A stretch of 64,000 bases of DNA from Panax quinquefolius (GCA_020205615.1 CM035167.1:140444568-140508567); one strand, 5' to 3'. Counted from the first letter of the stretch, positions 26,701 to 37,752 are shown. A program made the numbers and translations. Notes: generated by a model not told the origin, from the letters alone.

Positions 26701-29700
26701 GGCTCTTACCAGGCTTCATCTAGAAGTGCAATGATTCCTCCAGGTTTCTGCAGGAGATTCAAACTTATTAAAGTTAATCATCGGCACAATACAATACCGT
26801 AGCAGATGAATATATAAAAGTTTGACTAACATATTAAAGTTAGTAAGTATTATGCATGACTCAAGCGACATTACTAAACATATGGTGATCATATCAAAAA
26901 CTTTGATGATCATATGAAACTTCATCAGAAAATGAATATAATAACCCATACAAATCTCTTCAGATAAATGGAAATAGTAATCCCACAATAATACTTGATG
27001 CAACTGCCATATACCTTCTCAATCAGATCCAAAACGTCTTGGTTATCAACAAATTCTATGTAGCTCCAATTTATTTCTTCCTTTGTGTACTCCTCTTGTT
27101 CCATCTTAAACACATGCTGAAATGATAAATCCAACAAATAACAATTAGGGAATCCACGGTACTCAAAGCACAGACTAAGAACTCATGTAAAATAAAGCTA
27201 ACCTGATTGAAGTGTTGTTGCAGCTTTTTCGTTAGTAAAGTTGATACAGAACTGCTCAAAACTAATCAATATGATGATTTGTTAGCAAATTGCCAAGTTG
27301 TTCATTATACATGAAGGTTTACATAATGTATTACCTGTTTTGTTTAAAACTTTCAAAGCCATATATATCAAGAACTCCAATTAATGATTTTGAGTTCGGG
27401 TCCTGTCCAATTGAATTGTTTATTTTTTCCACAATCCTGGGGACAATAGAGAATGAAACTTTTATAATTTGCATAATTTTGCACGTCTTAAATATTTGGA
27501 ACAAAAACAGGGGGTACCGATTTCATACCAATCGAACAAGCGAGAATATACAGTTTTAGCCAAAGCATCCCTGCTACTCAATGCAGAATCAGGATCGAGA
27601 GTCCTTGTAATAACTTCCTCAGGTGTTACCATTACACGCTGGATCATTGCATCTTCCAAGCTCTTGGAATCACACCTATTGGATGAAATGAACTTATAGA
27701 GATAAGTAGTCGCAACAAACATTGAATCCAAGATAGAGAAAAAGGTGCTCAATATCAGAAAGAGGAACGGATGGACCTACATAAGCAGTTCAGCTGTCAC
27801 ATTAAGATGGAACCTAGACTTTTCATCCTTAAGAACTGAAGAGTCAATCTCCTCTCCCTTAGCGAATTCAACATTACCAAGGTGAAGAATTGCAGCTACA
27901 ACCCTGAAAATTGCCTCCTGAAAAGATCTAGATGTTAAAGATCTGATGAGGAAAAATAAACCTCTAAAATCAATTTTGAAGGCAAACCTGCTCTTCCTCA
28001 CTGATTCCAACTATGTCCATAGCCCTCCTGGTTGCAAGATATTCATGAGCATCATTTATTCCATCAAGCTCATAACAGTTTGACTGATTCAAGTAATGGA
28101 ATGACTGAGGGTTTCCCAATTTATACTTCTGTCTAACCTGAAAATTAAGGAAAATATCACACAGTTGTCCAATCCGTCAGCATCATTGGAGCTAAATGTG
28201 TGAAGCAAAGGCTTTGCAGAAGTATGAACAAAACTGAGCAAAAGATACCTCAGGTGGTGCTGCACAAAGATGATAAAAGCAGTGATAGTTTCTTTCAGGA
28301 TATGAAATCTGGCAAACACGTGACCTCTCAAGCAGGTAAGTCCTTATAGCTGCCCCAGATATCCTCCCACTCTTATCAAATTGTATCTCGACAAACTTGC
28401 CAAAACGACTAAATTGTGGTCCCATCATTTACAGCACAAAAGAATAGTTAGATTTTAGATAAGTAAACACAACTAACATTCCTTAAGAACAAGCAGAAGA
28501 TAACCTGAAGATTATATTAAAGCAATTAATAAACTGCAGTTTCAACACAAAAGTACCAGAAGAATACATACCTTGAGTTGTTGTTCCTGACAGTCTTTGC
28601 ATTGCCGAATGTTTCAAGTACTGGGTTGGACTAATTTTTATCAAAAACACATCAGACTGTAAGTTCCCGCCCATTTAGATATATAAGAAAATAACAATTC
28701 ACCTCAAAATCTAGAAATCCAGAAGAAAGTTCAGTCTTACTTCCAAAACTTGTTGTTCAACCGTCCGCCCTTCCACACCAGACCGGCCACCCAGATGCGC
28801 AAGATATCTCATAAGCATCTTTGTGGTTTCAGTCTTACCAGCACCACTTTCTCCACTAACCAAAATTGAGTTGCTCTTTCCCTCATTGATCATCGCTCTA
28901 TCACAAAAAAATAGCATTTCATTGAAATAATCATCTAAAATAGTACTGTTAATGATACAATCCTGATCAATCTCTCATCAAACGTAAATAACTCAATTCA
29001 AGTATCAGTGGTTCATCAAATAATTTCAAATAATTGGGCTGAAGATTATCCAAGGAAGTATTATATTAAGTCATATGGGCTGTCCAGATTAGCAAATTGG
29101 TGAGGACTGATCTCGATAATTGGGCCAAGTATATATTGAGCAAGTTAAAGCTTATTCATGTGCAAAGGAAATTAAATTTCACGTGGACCATACCTTTTTT
29201 CAAAGTTATCAGACTTAATATTTTCACCAAGTTGAAGTGGGCTTCTCAACAATTAATATACATAAAGCAATGGTCTACATATCACCAATCATTAATTTGG
29301 AGCATGTAAAGTCCTAGCAAAGTACAAGGATTCGTGGCTTTCATGAAGGAATTTTGGTGGCTTAGATGCGGCATGAAGAGTCCAAACGCGGCTGGGAAAA
29401 TCTTTGGGATTTAGAATTAGTTTTAAATTCTATTGTAATTAGGATTTTTTGTTAATTAGAATTTCTTTTCCAAATTGACTTCTATTTCCTTATAGAAATT
29501 AGGGTTATAGTTTATAAATTCCTATTAGGATTTGGATTGTTTTGAGTAGTATAAATAGAGGTTCAAGTTGATGTAATCAAATACATTATACATTATTCAA
29601 TATATATTTTGAGGTTATTCTCTACTTTTGGTTCTTTGAAGAATTTCTAAGTATTTTTCTTAGTTATTTCTTTGAGATTCAATTTGACTTATCATACAAC

Positions 29701-32700
29701 AATTCATAGTTGTGTGTGGCGTCTTTCACCGCATCAATAAATCGATTGTCCGAGATTACCGCTTCAATATAAGCGAGGGGTCAAGGTGTCGTTAGTGTCC
29801 ATTCAACGCAGAATTCCGAACGCGAGCAATTGTACCAAGATTACCGTCTACATATAGGTGAGGGGTTAAGGTGTTGCAAGCAATTCATCCAACAACTGTG
29901 CTAGAAAGCGATCGGGTGGCGACCACCTCACATAAAGTGTGCCGTGGAGTCTATCGGTTAACCCCTAATAGAGAAGCGAGTGTGTGTGTGTATTTAATAA
30001 GTAATAAAGTGGGTTTATATTACCTGTATGCAACGTCTGCAACGGCAAAAACATGTGGACTAAGCTCTCCAAATGCTGCTCCTTTATATTGTTCCATCAT
30101 GTGAGTATCATATAGATGAGGCAACCTTTGAAATGGGTTTATTGCAATCAAGATATTTCCAGTATATGTGTGCGAGGAATCCATATAGAGGCAAATCATG
30201 AGATTTATCAGTCAAGATCAATTTCACAAGATAAGGGAAAAAAAAATAGAGAACATCTTACATATATTTCATTAAGTTCGTATCTGGCAGCCAAGTTTTG
30301 CAGAACTCCTGGTTCATGCAAATATGAAAGTTTTGTCATGTCGTCCACTCCTCCAGGAGGGGCTTCAGTATCTTTAGGGAAGACTTTTGAGAAGTTTGTG
30401 ACAACCTGCAACCAGTTTTAAGTCTCTAAGATTCCTCAAACAACCATTTTAAGTATAACCATACAGCATATGATGTTTTGAAAGGCAAATCAATATCTAA
30501 TGATGTTATGAGCCTTAATATTCTTCTTTAGTTTTCACTTTCTCAACCATTCTTTTTGATTTTTTAGAAAGTGCATTTAAAATGTACAGACTGAACGAAG
30601 AAATAATGTTCTAAAATGAAAAGGTGAATAGATTTAAGGTATAGTCTTCCATATTTTAAATACTGCTATTTTCTAAGTGGCTTCTGAAAATGGTAACTGT
30701 AACTCATAAGTTAAGTCAGGAAATTCCATACAGAATTCGAGAATGGAATTTGATGATAGGATAATGAAGAAGTTTTAAATATAAAAGACAGTATAAACTT
30801 TTAGGTTCCATCAAACTCAATAGATTAATGTTCACTTACGAATGCGTAACTTGTAATCTTATTGTTCACAACGAAATATCAGCATTTATATTTTTCACCA
30901 AGTTCTAAGAATTAATTTCAACGAGAAAGGAGTTTAAAACCTTGTATCTTTTGCTTGATTTATTTTTATTTTTCTATAGGTAATTTTGGCACCAAGTATG
31001 AGGATTTTAACAAGCAACCTTGAGGTTATAAGTGTGCAGGTGAGGAATTAGCACCTTCGAAATTAGGTTTAGATATTGGGTTGAGGAGGAAAGAAATCTT
31101 TGAATAGTATGGTTCCTGATCTAGGGCTTGAAGAAGGGAAAAGAATAGGCAAGCAACACTCGGGCAATTTTTTGGAAAAACTCCTTGGTGAGCAAATCAG
31201 TGGCAAATCTGACACATGAATAGGTCACCTCTGGCAGTGTCAAGCATGATATTTTAAGTCACTTACTAAAAAGAACCCCTCTCTCCTTTAGTTGCCTTTA
31301 ATGAAGTCTGAACTACCCCTTTCAGACTATACACCAAGCCAATTCCCTCTTTTAAGTCCCAAGAAAATTGCCTATCTAAGTCTTGGTGGTGCAACTTTTA
31401 CCTAATTTTCTCATATCGCAGTCCCCAGACGCTCTGTACATGGTATGCACCCCCTTGGTGCCTCTTTGAATATATTTTATTTATAAAAACAACACATACA
31501 ATAAATATATACACATACATGACATTAAAAGTTATCTCTATGGGTATAACAACAACAAAGAGTATAACATTCTGAATAAAAAGCCATATGAAGTGAAATA
31601 ACGAAGTCAACAAATATTTCTAAAGAAGAATTGTGTCAAGTAAATAGCATGTGAGTCAACTCCTAATGACCCAAAACAATATGTCTAAGAAACAATTCAT
31701 GTGGGTGGTTCCATGTCATCCTTGATTTAACAAATCTTCTAGCACCAAGGGTGAAAGAATTGACAAGATTTGATACATGCTGTGCAAGTTACCAGTATGT
31801 CACTAGATACAAGGTCTGTACCCTAAAAAACTCAGAGATGGTGCTAACAAATAAGCTAGTAGTATTGTATTACTCACTGTTTTCCCATTTGCAGTTCGAA
31901 CATGAACCTCTTGACCATTAATTCGGATTACTTCTCCATCCAACCAGGCTAACTTTGGATCCTCAACCCACACATGTGAACCAACAATAATGTTAACTGG
32001 TGCTGCCTGCAAACATATTACAGTGTTTTAGATATGGAAGGAAGACATCTCTAAATTTTACATATAATTACAACATATAAACTTGATATATTTTTAAATA
32101 AATAAAATAAAAACACATTAGAAAGTGTTATTTAATGATTATAAATCTTTAACTCAACTTGCGTCTACTGAAACTGAATAATGTGCTAACTGCTAATAGA
32201 AAATCAATACACTGCACCTATTCAATATCTCAAACAACATGACATATGGAAAGTAACTCTGAGGTCTGAAAAAAGTGTTCTGAACTTGAGTTGATTTCAC
32301 ATAGGCAAGAAAGATTAGATTCTAATTTTATGACTCAGTATAGCATTATATTACTCCATCTTCATGAAGCATGAGGCATAGATAGCATATGTAATGAAAA
32401 GCTGGCATGTTAAATTTCAAAAGAGTAGGACACAGATATGTTCAAACACCTCACTTGAAATATATATGTTTTCTAGAGAAAGATAAATGCCATATAATTT
32501 ATTTGTTTGCAAGTAAATAAATGCTTTTTATTGCAAGTAAATCCAATATCACAATAAAATAGATTATATCATAGTATCAGCCATTTAGCCCACTTCACTA
32601 CACATATATTCAATAAAAAAATTAAAAATTAAAAGGTGGTCATATAAATAATTAATTTATGGAACATATAAATAATAATAACCATGTTTTGTTGATAGTA

Positions 32701-35700
32701 GGAATTTTGCAAGTGTAAATACATGGATATGTAACTAGTAAAGATATATTAGTTGTTATGACAATTAATCAACACTTTGCATATTACTTTAATTAGGTTT
32801 AGATAAATGCAAATCACCTGTGATTTATTTAATATCCTACCTGACCACTGACCATCAGTGGTCCTAAAAGCTACCAAAAAAAACGTGTGGTTTTGAGTTA
32901 AGTGACAAAGAGAGATAAAAATAAGTGTTTTCAATGTACAATTAATTAATTGGTTGTGCATTTATCTGAAAATCAAAGGTGGTTTTTTCAAACTAGAAGG
33001 ACCATGGGTGGTCAAGTGGGATTTTGGCTAAACCACTTGTAGTAATTTGCATTTTACCCATTAGTTTTCTACTGTCATTGTCTTACTTTTATCAGTACAA
33101 AATATTTCTACTTCTTCATATTTCCTTAGCATACTGAATCAATATCTTATCTAAAACAAAAAAAATAGCATATCTTTGTTTTTTTTGAACATTTAGCCGA
33201 GTGTTGAACAAACATACTTGATACAACTTTTGAGTCTTCTCAAAATAAAATAACTTCTGCTTTTTGTTTCCCTCCCTCCCTCCTCCCCTCATTTATTTTT
33301 CTAGCAGCAAAATTTAAAAGATCTAATACTAGAATAACTTGTGCAGCTAGTGGATTCTGTTGTTAAATGATAATCTGTGTGTTTGACAATTGCTTGATCT
33401 GTGAATTGCGTGAAAGTAGGATATTCCAAATTCGGGAGGTCAAAAAGTTTTATAAAACATTCTTGGTGGAAAAAAATGTGACCGAAAGATCCCACTGAAC
33501 TGAATTGGGTCCATGGATCTAGTAGATAATCTAGAGGACCATAGGATATTATTCTAATAGCATAACTTCGATGATTACATGATTAGGGGGATTGAATGAT
33601 TAAAGGGAAATTGCATGATTAAAGAATGATTAATTTACTTTCCAAATGTATTGCATTTGAAGTCTATATAAAGGTTCTCTATTTCTCTATATGGTATCAA
33701 ATCTTGGTTAATCTTGGCAATCAAATCAAAAGGTTTTGCTTCCGCGTCGGTGGCACATATAGCCGATGGCGGTATTGTTTCTTTTATTGTTTTAACTTCA
33801 TCGAGTAAAAAATTAGGTGGTTAGGGTTCAATTCTAGTTCTTTTTTTGTTGGAGTTGGAGTTCTTTTTATATTTTATTTTCTCAATTTCAAAAAGGTGAC
33901 ATGTCGAGAGTAGTTAATTTCTTGGGTTAAAATATGTAAATTGGTTGTTCATTGAGAGAAAGGGCTTTCATGGAGCGAGAGGTTTGAGTAAAGGCGATAT
34001 ACTTGATTTGTTGAGAGGCTTAAGAGTCCTCCGTTATTGAAGAATGAAGGAGTCCTTTATCGTTTTTGTTGGAGACAAATGTTCTCCGTTATTACACACA
34101 TAATATCCTTGGAAAGTAGATGTGAAGTTATGTATTGAGGGTGAAAAGTAACTTTGGACATACACATCAATTTTTCCTTTTTTTTTATTTTTTTCGTGCA
34201 AATTGAAGAGGGCTCAATTTGAGGGGGAGTGTTGGAGATAAATATTTTCCTTTAAGTTTGGTTTGAATCTTTTTAGTTTTGGGATTATATTTTATAAGAA
34301 GATATAAGTCATAATATAAGACTTTTCGACAGGGGAGTGTTAGTAGATAATCAAGAGGATTCTAGGATATTATTCTAATAGCATAATTTGGGGAATTGCA
34401 TGATTAGGGGGGGGGGGGATTGAATGATTAAAGGGAAATTACATTATTAAGGGATGATTGATTTACTTTTCAAATGTTTCTAAGCCTATATAAAGGTTCT
34501 CTATTTTACATTGTAATATATATAATAGAAAACATCTTCCTTTCTCTATTTCTCTACACTAAGAAATAGTAAGAATTCTTGATCTGGTAAAAGTGTGATT
34601 CGTTCTAATAATTCCCTTAAATAGTTAAGGGGTCTTTCGGTTTAATTCATATTCCGATAAAAAAAATTATTTCTTAAAAGATTTAATCCTTTACTGAAGA
34701 AATGTTACTACGTGAGATGCACAAGTACACATTCATATAAACCAGGCATGGGTTTTACGAAGTATTATTGGTCTAGCATTTGTTGATGAAACCCTTATTC
34801 ATATAGGCATAACCTTACCGACTCTAATCACTTAACAATTATAGGCTCATTAAACAACTGCACCTATATAAAAGATTGGGCTTCAAAGTGGTAGGCTAGT
34901 TCAATAACTAGCTATTGCAACATGATCAGGGGTAAATCTAGATGCAACCCATTGTAGGCAATTGTATATGAAGAATTATATACTTATATTATAGAGAAAC
35001 ACAGGGAAACATCATGTGTTTCCGAGTCTGACTGTCTCAGTGAAATGTCAACAACACGTACTCAACACATACACTCAACATTGTAGAAGTATCCCTGCTT
35101 CCTAGTGTCATTTTATTTTCTCTTTTTACTTTTCTGCCTTGATGAATCAATTATTCCCAAATTCCGAGTTTATGGATTATATAACCATTCATAAAGTACT
35201 TTCTCAATATAGAGTGAACAACCTCCAGTCAAGATGCATGATATGCTTTGAATACAAAACAAAAAATTTATAAATTTATACGAGACAGCAATAATAGTTT
35301 TCTCACTTTAGATAGTGGGTTAATGTCACAATATCTCTGCAACTTCATCTTACAAGTTACGAATACAAGTAGATAACATAAAATATTAGACAATTATTCA
35401 ACCTATATAGATACACACATTAATACTTCATGCGTCTCATTTCAGTTGTCCACCTTTGTGCATGGCATAATAATAGTACAAAAAAGACATTTATATAGTA
35501 TTAATTTTATTTATTATTAGAATACTTTAAAATATAACATAACATTATAATTGACAAGTTTTTTTGGCGCATTTATTCCCCAAAAAAATAAATTGGTTCA
35601 TCAAAAATTCTATAAAACACGCCCAAGTAAATTTGGACAGCATGAGTATATGATTTCATGAAAGCCTTTTGGCCCTTCTCATTGTCTTTCTTTGATTTCA

Positions 35701-36296
35701 CACATCCACATATTAGGGTCATGTAATATTCTGTTCAACAGTGTCATGTTTTGTCCATAACATAGTATCTTCTTCATTCTGATAAAGAAAATTGTATTGA
35801 AGAATAATTTACAGAAAATAAATCTCATAACTCCCAACATTTAAAATAAGACAACCTGGGTTATTTAGAAGAGTGAACCGGAAATCCAGTCATGTTTTAA
35901 ACTCAGACTCAACAGCGTAGTAATCTATCCACATCGTAGGCAGATACCTGTATGATACGATCTCGCCCAAATATCTATTGTGACAAACTATTGCAGCAAA
36001 ACAATCTTTCTTACTAGCCTTGGCAGAAATTTCCTTTTTCATTTAAAAACTAGACACGTTACTATGCTGACAACTATGTTGACATATTCCTCCATACCCG
36101 GTTTACTCTATGGAAGCAATACCTGCCAAATCTCTGCTTTCACATAAATCTAGAGAACTAATAAATATATCTAATTTGGCCACTGATTACTAAAAGTCAA
36201 TTTGATCAACAGCCATTGTTTCAAGGATTGTAACTAGCAAAAAACTATAGACCTACACTACGTCTCTCTCTCTCTATATGTATGTATGTGTGTGTA

Positions 36297-36338
<42 letters not shown>

Positions 36339-36344
36339 CGTGTA

Positions 36345-36387
<43 letters not shown>

Positions 36388-37752
36388 GTATATATGTGTG
36401 TCTGTGTCTGCGTCTGCATCTGCGTCTGTGCTGTGCATAACTGCATATTTTGATAAGGCAACCTAAGTTACAATTTCCACAATGATAAGTCGATAACAAT
36501 TTGATACACCACTTATACATGAATTTACTAGACCTTTTTCCCACTCTATAGCAGTATCATCTCATCTTCTAAATGTACATGACAATGAATCAAATATATG
36601 TGTGTGCATGTTTTGATAAGTCAACCTACATTCAAATTTACTCCCTTCCCACTCTATTTCAATATCATCTCCTCTTCTAAATATACGTGACAATGAAGCA
36701 AATGTCCCAGAAGTTAAGTGTAGCATGCTAAAATCTCTGAAGTGACATTCATCACAGTATAACATGGAATTTTGTACAGTCATTAGGGTCCCCAAAAGAA
36801 CAAAAACCTAGGAAGCACAGATATAAATAGTTAAATACATGACATGGACAGGACAAGAAAAATATATACCACCATGGTTCTTTGAAAAGCAGGATACAGA
36901 TATGCTAGTATATCTTACATATATTTCTGAAAGGCAATAATATTATGATCATATTTATGATGATTATTCTCTTCCCTCTCATTTTTGTAGCTTTAAAAAG
37001 TCTTTATTTTTCACTTAATTTGATTAAACAATCACATTTTTATTTCAACTTATACTTCTTTTGCATAAAAGGAAGTAATATATTAACATTCAAAGTTTGT
37101 TGGTCACGCTCGAGTGCTTAACGAGTGTTCAAACTGTCAAATACACATCAACATGGGAACTTTATATTCTAAACAGGGAACTCGGAACACGAATCATAGA
37201 ATATACATGTAGAGTGTATAGTACTCAAAATGAAATGTTACCCTTGTCACGAGTAACCATACATCATCTAAAATGGAAAATATGGTGCATAAACTGCCGG
37301 AACTCATTTTGAATTTCTACATTAGTCTAGATTCCTTGTATACTCTCGTACCACCTCACCAGCCAGGGCTGCCAGCTACAAAAACCAGAAACTTTTGGAC
37401 TCCCCAAATCCTAGCTTCCAGAAACATCTACACTTACAATTTTCTCAATATTTATATTTGTTTTTACCATTAAATTATTACATTTCAGCCATACATCATT
37501 TTGAAGCTCCCCCGAACATGAATTCCTAAAGTCTATTTTTCGTGCTAATAGTCACAACTAAGTCAAAACTATATAAACAAAAACACAAAAAACAGAAAAA
37601 GTAATTAAACAACAAAATCTCAATTACAGCAAACGAAAATGGACTCTTCATTGAACAGATTTGACTCCAAAATAATAATCACTCAAATTAAATCAACCAA
37701 TCAAGCAAAACAAATAAAACTAATAATCGAGTCATTTATTCAGACTTACCAT
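17688..37752 (-). CDS. XI-1: Class XI myosin (MYA1/XI-1-like), 37 exons seen, 3' end in gap
   Basis: An actin-based motor that carries organelles and vesicles and drives cytoplasmic streaming in plant cells. About 4.38 kb of coding sequence (about 1,460 codons) is spread over 37 exons. Domain order is SH3-like N-terminus, motor head, IQ motifs, coiled coil, DIL-type globular tail. P-loop GESGAGKT is at residues 156-163, switch I NNNSSRFGK at 209-217, switch [10 protein letters not shown] at 434-441. Splice sites are almost all GT-AG. Assignment to the MYA1 type rests on remembered similarity (for example [14 protein letters not shown] and TIIQRTPQN) and needs a search. About 60 C-terminal residues are missing in the gap. 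Several exons from 15 onward carry small indels that break the frame; assembly error is more likely than decay, but a pseudogene is possible. Confidence 0.93.
19230..20011 (-). CDS. XI-1: Myosin XI exons 29-31, proximal globular tail
   Basis: Exon 29 (19,841-20,011, 57 codons) codes [16 protein letters not shown] and [20 protein letters not shown]. Exon 30 (19,537-19,694) codes [18 protein letters not shown] and [13 protein letters not shown]. Exon 31 (19,230-19,436, 69 codons) codes [20 protein letters not shown], then [20 protein letters not shown]. Exon 30 has an extra G at its acceptor (AAG|GGTTCC where GTTCC is wanted). It also has an indel in the tcatcatcttctcttt run before the expected LFGRMSQ, so its 158 nt are out of frame as written. 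Exons 29 and 31 are clean. Confidence 0.9.
20168..22576 (-). CDS. XI-1: Myosin XI exons 23-28, coiled-coil stalk
   Basis: Exons: 23 at 22,478-22,576 ([20 protein letters not shown]), 24 at 22,163-22,384 ([31 protein letters not shown]), 25 at 21,029-21,166, 26 at 20,507-20,622 ([15 protein letters not shown]), 27 at 20,366-20,416 ([17 protein letters not shown]), 28 at 20,168-20,248 ([10 protein letters not shown]). The heptad-like, Glu/Lys-rich stalk dimerises the heavy chain. Exons 23, 24, 27 and 28 are open and in phase. Exon 25 is 138 nt where 140 fits the flanking phases, with two single-base losses; exon 26 is 116 nt where 118 fits, also with two losses. The open stretch spanning 20,138-20,893 reads through introns and is not a protein. 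Confidence 0.88.
20698..20740. repeat. (GA)n microsatellite in intron
   Basis: About 21 GA units lie in the intron just upstream of exon 26 on the minus strand, where they read (TC)n. They create a Ser-Leu run in a false ORF. Confidence 0.95.
21548..21787. mobile_element. Stowaway-like MITE in myosin intron 24
   Basis: About 240 bp bounded by TA dinucleotides (21,546-21,547 and 21,788-21,789). The left end is ctcccatcgtcccac and the right end ccagagggag, imperfect inverted termini of the CTCCCTCCGTCCC type. Stowaway elements are small non-coding Tc1/mariner relatives that duplicate TA. The intron runs from 21,167 to 22,162 and holds nothing else recognised. Confidence 0.6.
22687..23824 (-). 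CDS. XI-1: Myosin XI exons 20-22, converter end and IQ motifs
   Basis: Exon 20 (23,648-23,824) starts [10 protein letters not shown] and continues [20 protein letters not shown]. Exon 21 (22,898-23,103) carries [19 protein letters not shown] and [20 protein letters not shown]. Exon 22 (22,687-22,806) carries [20 protein letters not shown]. These are the IQ repeats of the lever arm, which bind calmodulin-like light chains; plant class XI myosins usually have six. Between FLRA and MAEL one base is missing near 23,797-23,801 (CGAGCGGTCAG where CGAGCnGGTCAG is needed), so exon 20 is frameshifted as written. Exon 21 ends in the weak donor GTCCTAA. Confidence 0.9.
24091..26344 (-). CDS. XI-1: Myosin XI exons 16-19, motor domain C-terminal part
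   Basis: Exon 16 (26,174-26,344) codes [19 protein letters not shown] and [16 protein letters not shown]. Exon 17 (24,599-24,730) codes [20 protein letters not shown], the actin-binding and SH1-proximal region. Exon 18 (24,360-24,469) codes [17 protein letters not shown] and [11 protein letters not shown]. Exon 19 (24,091-24,153) codes the stretch ending [11 protein letters not shown]. Exon 19 is 63 nt long where 61 fits the reading frame: GATGACACAAGG looks like GATGACAAGG with a duplicated AC, which gives an early stop. Intron 16 (24,731-26,173) is 1.44 kb with no recognised insertion apart from a T run near 25,440. Confidence 0.9.
26429..27917 (-). CDS. XI-1: Myosin XI exons 9-15, central motor domain
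   Basis: Exons: 9 at 27,781-27,917 ([20 protein letters not shown]), 10 at 27,529-27,675 ([20 protein letters not shown]), 11 at 27,335-27,436 ([17 protein letters not shown], switch II), 12 at 27,203-27,261 ([19 protein letters not shown]), 13 at 27,015-27,116 ([20 protein letters not shown]), 14 at 26,710-26,747 ([12 protein letters not shown]), 15 at 26,429-26,554 ([18 protein letters not shown]). Exons 9-14 splice cleanly in phase. Exon 15 is 126 nt where 127 is required: TCCGCACT stands where TCC CGC ACT (Ser-Arg-Thr) is expected near 26,464, a one-base loss in a C run that shifts the frame before ISHYAGE. Confidence 0.92.
27988..28897 (-). CDS. XI-1: Myosin XI exons 5-8, P-loop and switch I
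   Basis: Exon 5 (28,741-28,897) codes [18 protein letters not shown] and [20 protein letters not shown]; the P-loop lies around 28,830-28,855. Exon 6 (28,572-28,630) codes [19 protein letters not shown]. Exon 7 (28,249-28,408) codes [20 protein letters not shown] and [14 protein letters not shown]. Exon 8 (27,988-28,137, 50 codons) codes [20 protein letters not shown]. All four open frames join in phase through GT-AG introns. Key ATP-contacting residues of the P-loop and switch I are intact, so this part would encode a functional nucleotide site. Confidence 0.94.
29090..29995 (+). mobile_element. LTR-like insertion in myosin intron 4
   Basis: Intron 4 (28,898-30,023) holds a block with a plus-strand promoter look: tataaatagag at 29,550-29,560, then a T-rich leader. 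Near the end is a duplicated segment: agattaccgcttcaatataa with gcgaggggtcaaggtgt at about 29,753, and agattaccgtctacatatag with gtgaggggttaaggtgt about 90 bp later. This resembles a solo LTR or miniature LTR element. Exact ends and target duplication could not be fixed, and no protein coding is seen. Confidence 0.45.
30024..32006 (-). CDS. XI-1: Myosin XI exons 2-4, SH3-like N-terminus and start of motor
   Basis: Exon 2 (31,878-32,006) codes [20 protein letters not shown], ending NGKT before the donor GTGAGT. Exon 3 (30,262-30,405) codes [20 protein letters not shown] and ends YELNEIY. Exon 4 (30,024-30,169) codes [18 protein letters not shown] and [11 protein letters not shown]. The WVEDP-type segment is the SH3-like fold in front of the head. 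Frames join in phase. The oddity is the 3' splice site before exon 4: the sequence is CCTCGCAC|ACATATACTGG, so the intron ends in AC rather than AG. No in-phase AG is visible just upstream. Confidence 0.92.
33514..34558 (+). mobile_element. TRIM-like miniature LTR element in intron 1
   Basis: Two direct repeats of about 180 and 220 bp flank about 650 bp. Left repeat 33,514-33,690 and right repeat 34,338-34,558 share tagtagataatc, ggatattattctaatagcat, gattgaatgattaaaggg and ctatataaaggttctct. A tRNA-Met-like primer site, TGGTATCAAATC, follows the left repeat at 33,692. A purine tract, aggggag, precedes TGTTAG of the right repeat at 34,331-34,337. There is no coding capacity, which fits terminal-repeat retrotransposons in miniature. 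A target duplication was not found. A G run (34,408-34,419) lies in the right repeat only. Confidence 0.7.
35424..35648. mobile_element. MITE-like insertion in intron 1
   Basis: About 225 bp between TA dinucleotides. The left end tacttcatgcgtctcatttc and the right end ggacagcatgagta are imperfect inverted repeats, and the interior is AT-rich. This fits a degenerate Stowaway-type element. Termini are weak, so the call is tentative. Confidence 0.4.
36262..36431. repeat. (TATGTG)n / (TCTGTG)n compound microsatellite
   Basis: Begins with CT repeats, then tatg, a long (gtgtat) hexanucleotide run with a (tg) block, ending in tctgtg/tctgcg units. It produces false Tyr-Thr-His and Cys-Val-Met ORFs on both strands. 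Confidence 0.95.
37750..37752 (-). CDS. XI-1: Myosin XI exon 1: start codon only
   Basis: The minus strand reads ATCAATG|GTAAGTCTG: an ATG immediately followed by a perfect donor. Exon 2 starts in phase 0 with GCA GCA CCA GTT, giving the N-terminus [15 protein letters not shown] start codon alone (or nearly so) on its own exon followed by a long intron is, as far as I recall, common in plant myosin XI genes. Transcript data would settle it. Confidence 0.8.

Larger units (their letters stand above)
32007..37749 (-). other. Myosin intron 1 (5.7 kb)
   Basis: Bounded by GTAAGT (37,744-37,749) and TTTGCAG (32,007 side). It lies directly after the start codon and is by far the longest intron of the gene. 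It holds a miniature LTR element, a MITE-like insertion and a long hexanucleotide microsatellite (all listed separately). The remainder is AT-rich with no coding sequence recognised. Long first introns of highly expressed plant genes often carry enhancing elements, but none can be pointed to here. Confidence 0.8.

Noticed and set aside
29871..30421. Two plus-strand ORFs of 77 and 101 codons near myosin exons 3 and 4
   Set aside because: They overlap the antisense of conserved myosin exons and a repeat; no independent support.
32841..33040. Possible MITE with gtggt/ccac-like ends in intron 1
   Set aside because: Inverted ends and target duplication could not be matched convincingly.
36245..36544. 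ORFs with long His-Thr, Tyr-Thr or Cys-Val-Met runs
   Set aside because: These are translations of the (TATGTG)n microsatellite on both strands.
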